Below, in pieces: positions 31,435-31,450 of a stretch of 31,450 nucleotides of DNA (its first letter is position 1; each line of letters starts with the position of its first letter). The stretch is taken from positions 1 to 31,450 of the forward strand of contig DDJR01000007.1 in assembly GCA_002339135.1 (NCBI GenBank), in the 5' to 3' direction. The notes under the pieces were generated by a model that worked only from the letters and a program-made list of their open reading frames with translations, searched no databases and had not been told where the DNA came from. The position numbers and the translations under genes are program-made. Source of the stretch: Flavobacteriales bacterium UBA2619. GTDB lineage: Bacteria; Bacteroidota; Bacteroidia; Flavobacteriales_D; Sanyastnellaceae.

Positions 31435-31450
31435 AACCTGTTATTGAAAC

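Noticed and set aside
1..31450. CRISPR array, toxin-antitoxin pair or defence island
   Set aside because: No regularly spaced repeats, no small gene pairs and no defence-type domains occur; nearly all bases belong to recognised core genes.

Overview
The window comes from a Bacteroidota chromosome, most likely a Flavobacteriales-type (possibly marine) bacterium. Four things point there. One large secreted protein ends in a type IX secretion (T9SS) type A sorting domain. The glutamine synthetase is the long GlnN (type III) form. Most gene starts lack Shine-Dalgarno sequences, while several intergenic gaps carry the Bacteroidota promoter signature TTG-N19-21-TAnnTTTG. PurM, DnaX and the rpsF-rpsR-rplI order also look like Bacteroidota forms. 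The window is almost entirely housekeeping core genome. I see no insertion sequence, prophage, CRISPR array or integron, and no gene-free stretch longer than 300 bases.

Layout, part 1 (minus strand, read from high to low coordinates). A four-tRNA cluster (Thr-TGT, Tyr-GTA, Gly-TCC, Thr-GGT; 6386-5987) runs into tuf, tRNA-Trp, secE, nusG, rplK, rplA, rplJ, rplL and rpoB, which is cut by the window edge in the rifampicin-site region. This is the translation/transcription superoperon, with the tRNA-tuf arrangement also known from E. coli. Upstream of it lie hpf and xerC, then rpsU with its own promoter and terminator, then an acyl-CoA dehydrogenase, a helix-hairpin-helix membrane protein overlapping an alanine/sodium symporter gene, and a two-TM K+ channel with a TrkA-N domain.

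Part 2 (minus strand, 12.6-27.6 kb). purM-prfA-pyrF form a tight group behind a PorE-like OmpA-family envelope protein. Next come glnA (type III) and a 1159-residue secreted protein whose ends match peptide:N-glycosidase F but which is split by a LamG domain. Then follow a class I aminotransferase, a GNAT acetyltransferase, an S4-domain RNA-binding protein and dnaX, packed with gaps or overlaps of 43 bases or less.

Part 3 (plus strand, from 27.74 kb). A divergent promoter drives rpsF-rpsR-rplI, closed by a strong terminator. It is followed by uvrB, which looks leaderless, and a small lipoprotein gene at the right edge.

The most interesting signals are regulatory. An A10 run in dnaX lies exactly at the end of clamp-loader domain III, with stop codons 2-5 codons away in both other frames, suggesting programmed slippage to make a gamma subunit. 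Promoters are repeatedly nested in or against the terminator of the gene before. The PNGase F-like enzyme has a LamG insertion of several hundred residues between two of its catalytic segments. No wholly unknown multi-gene system is apparent.
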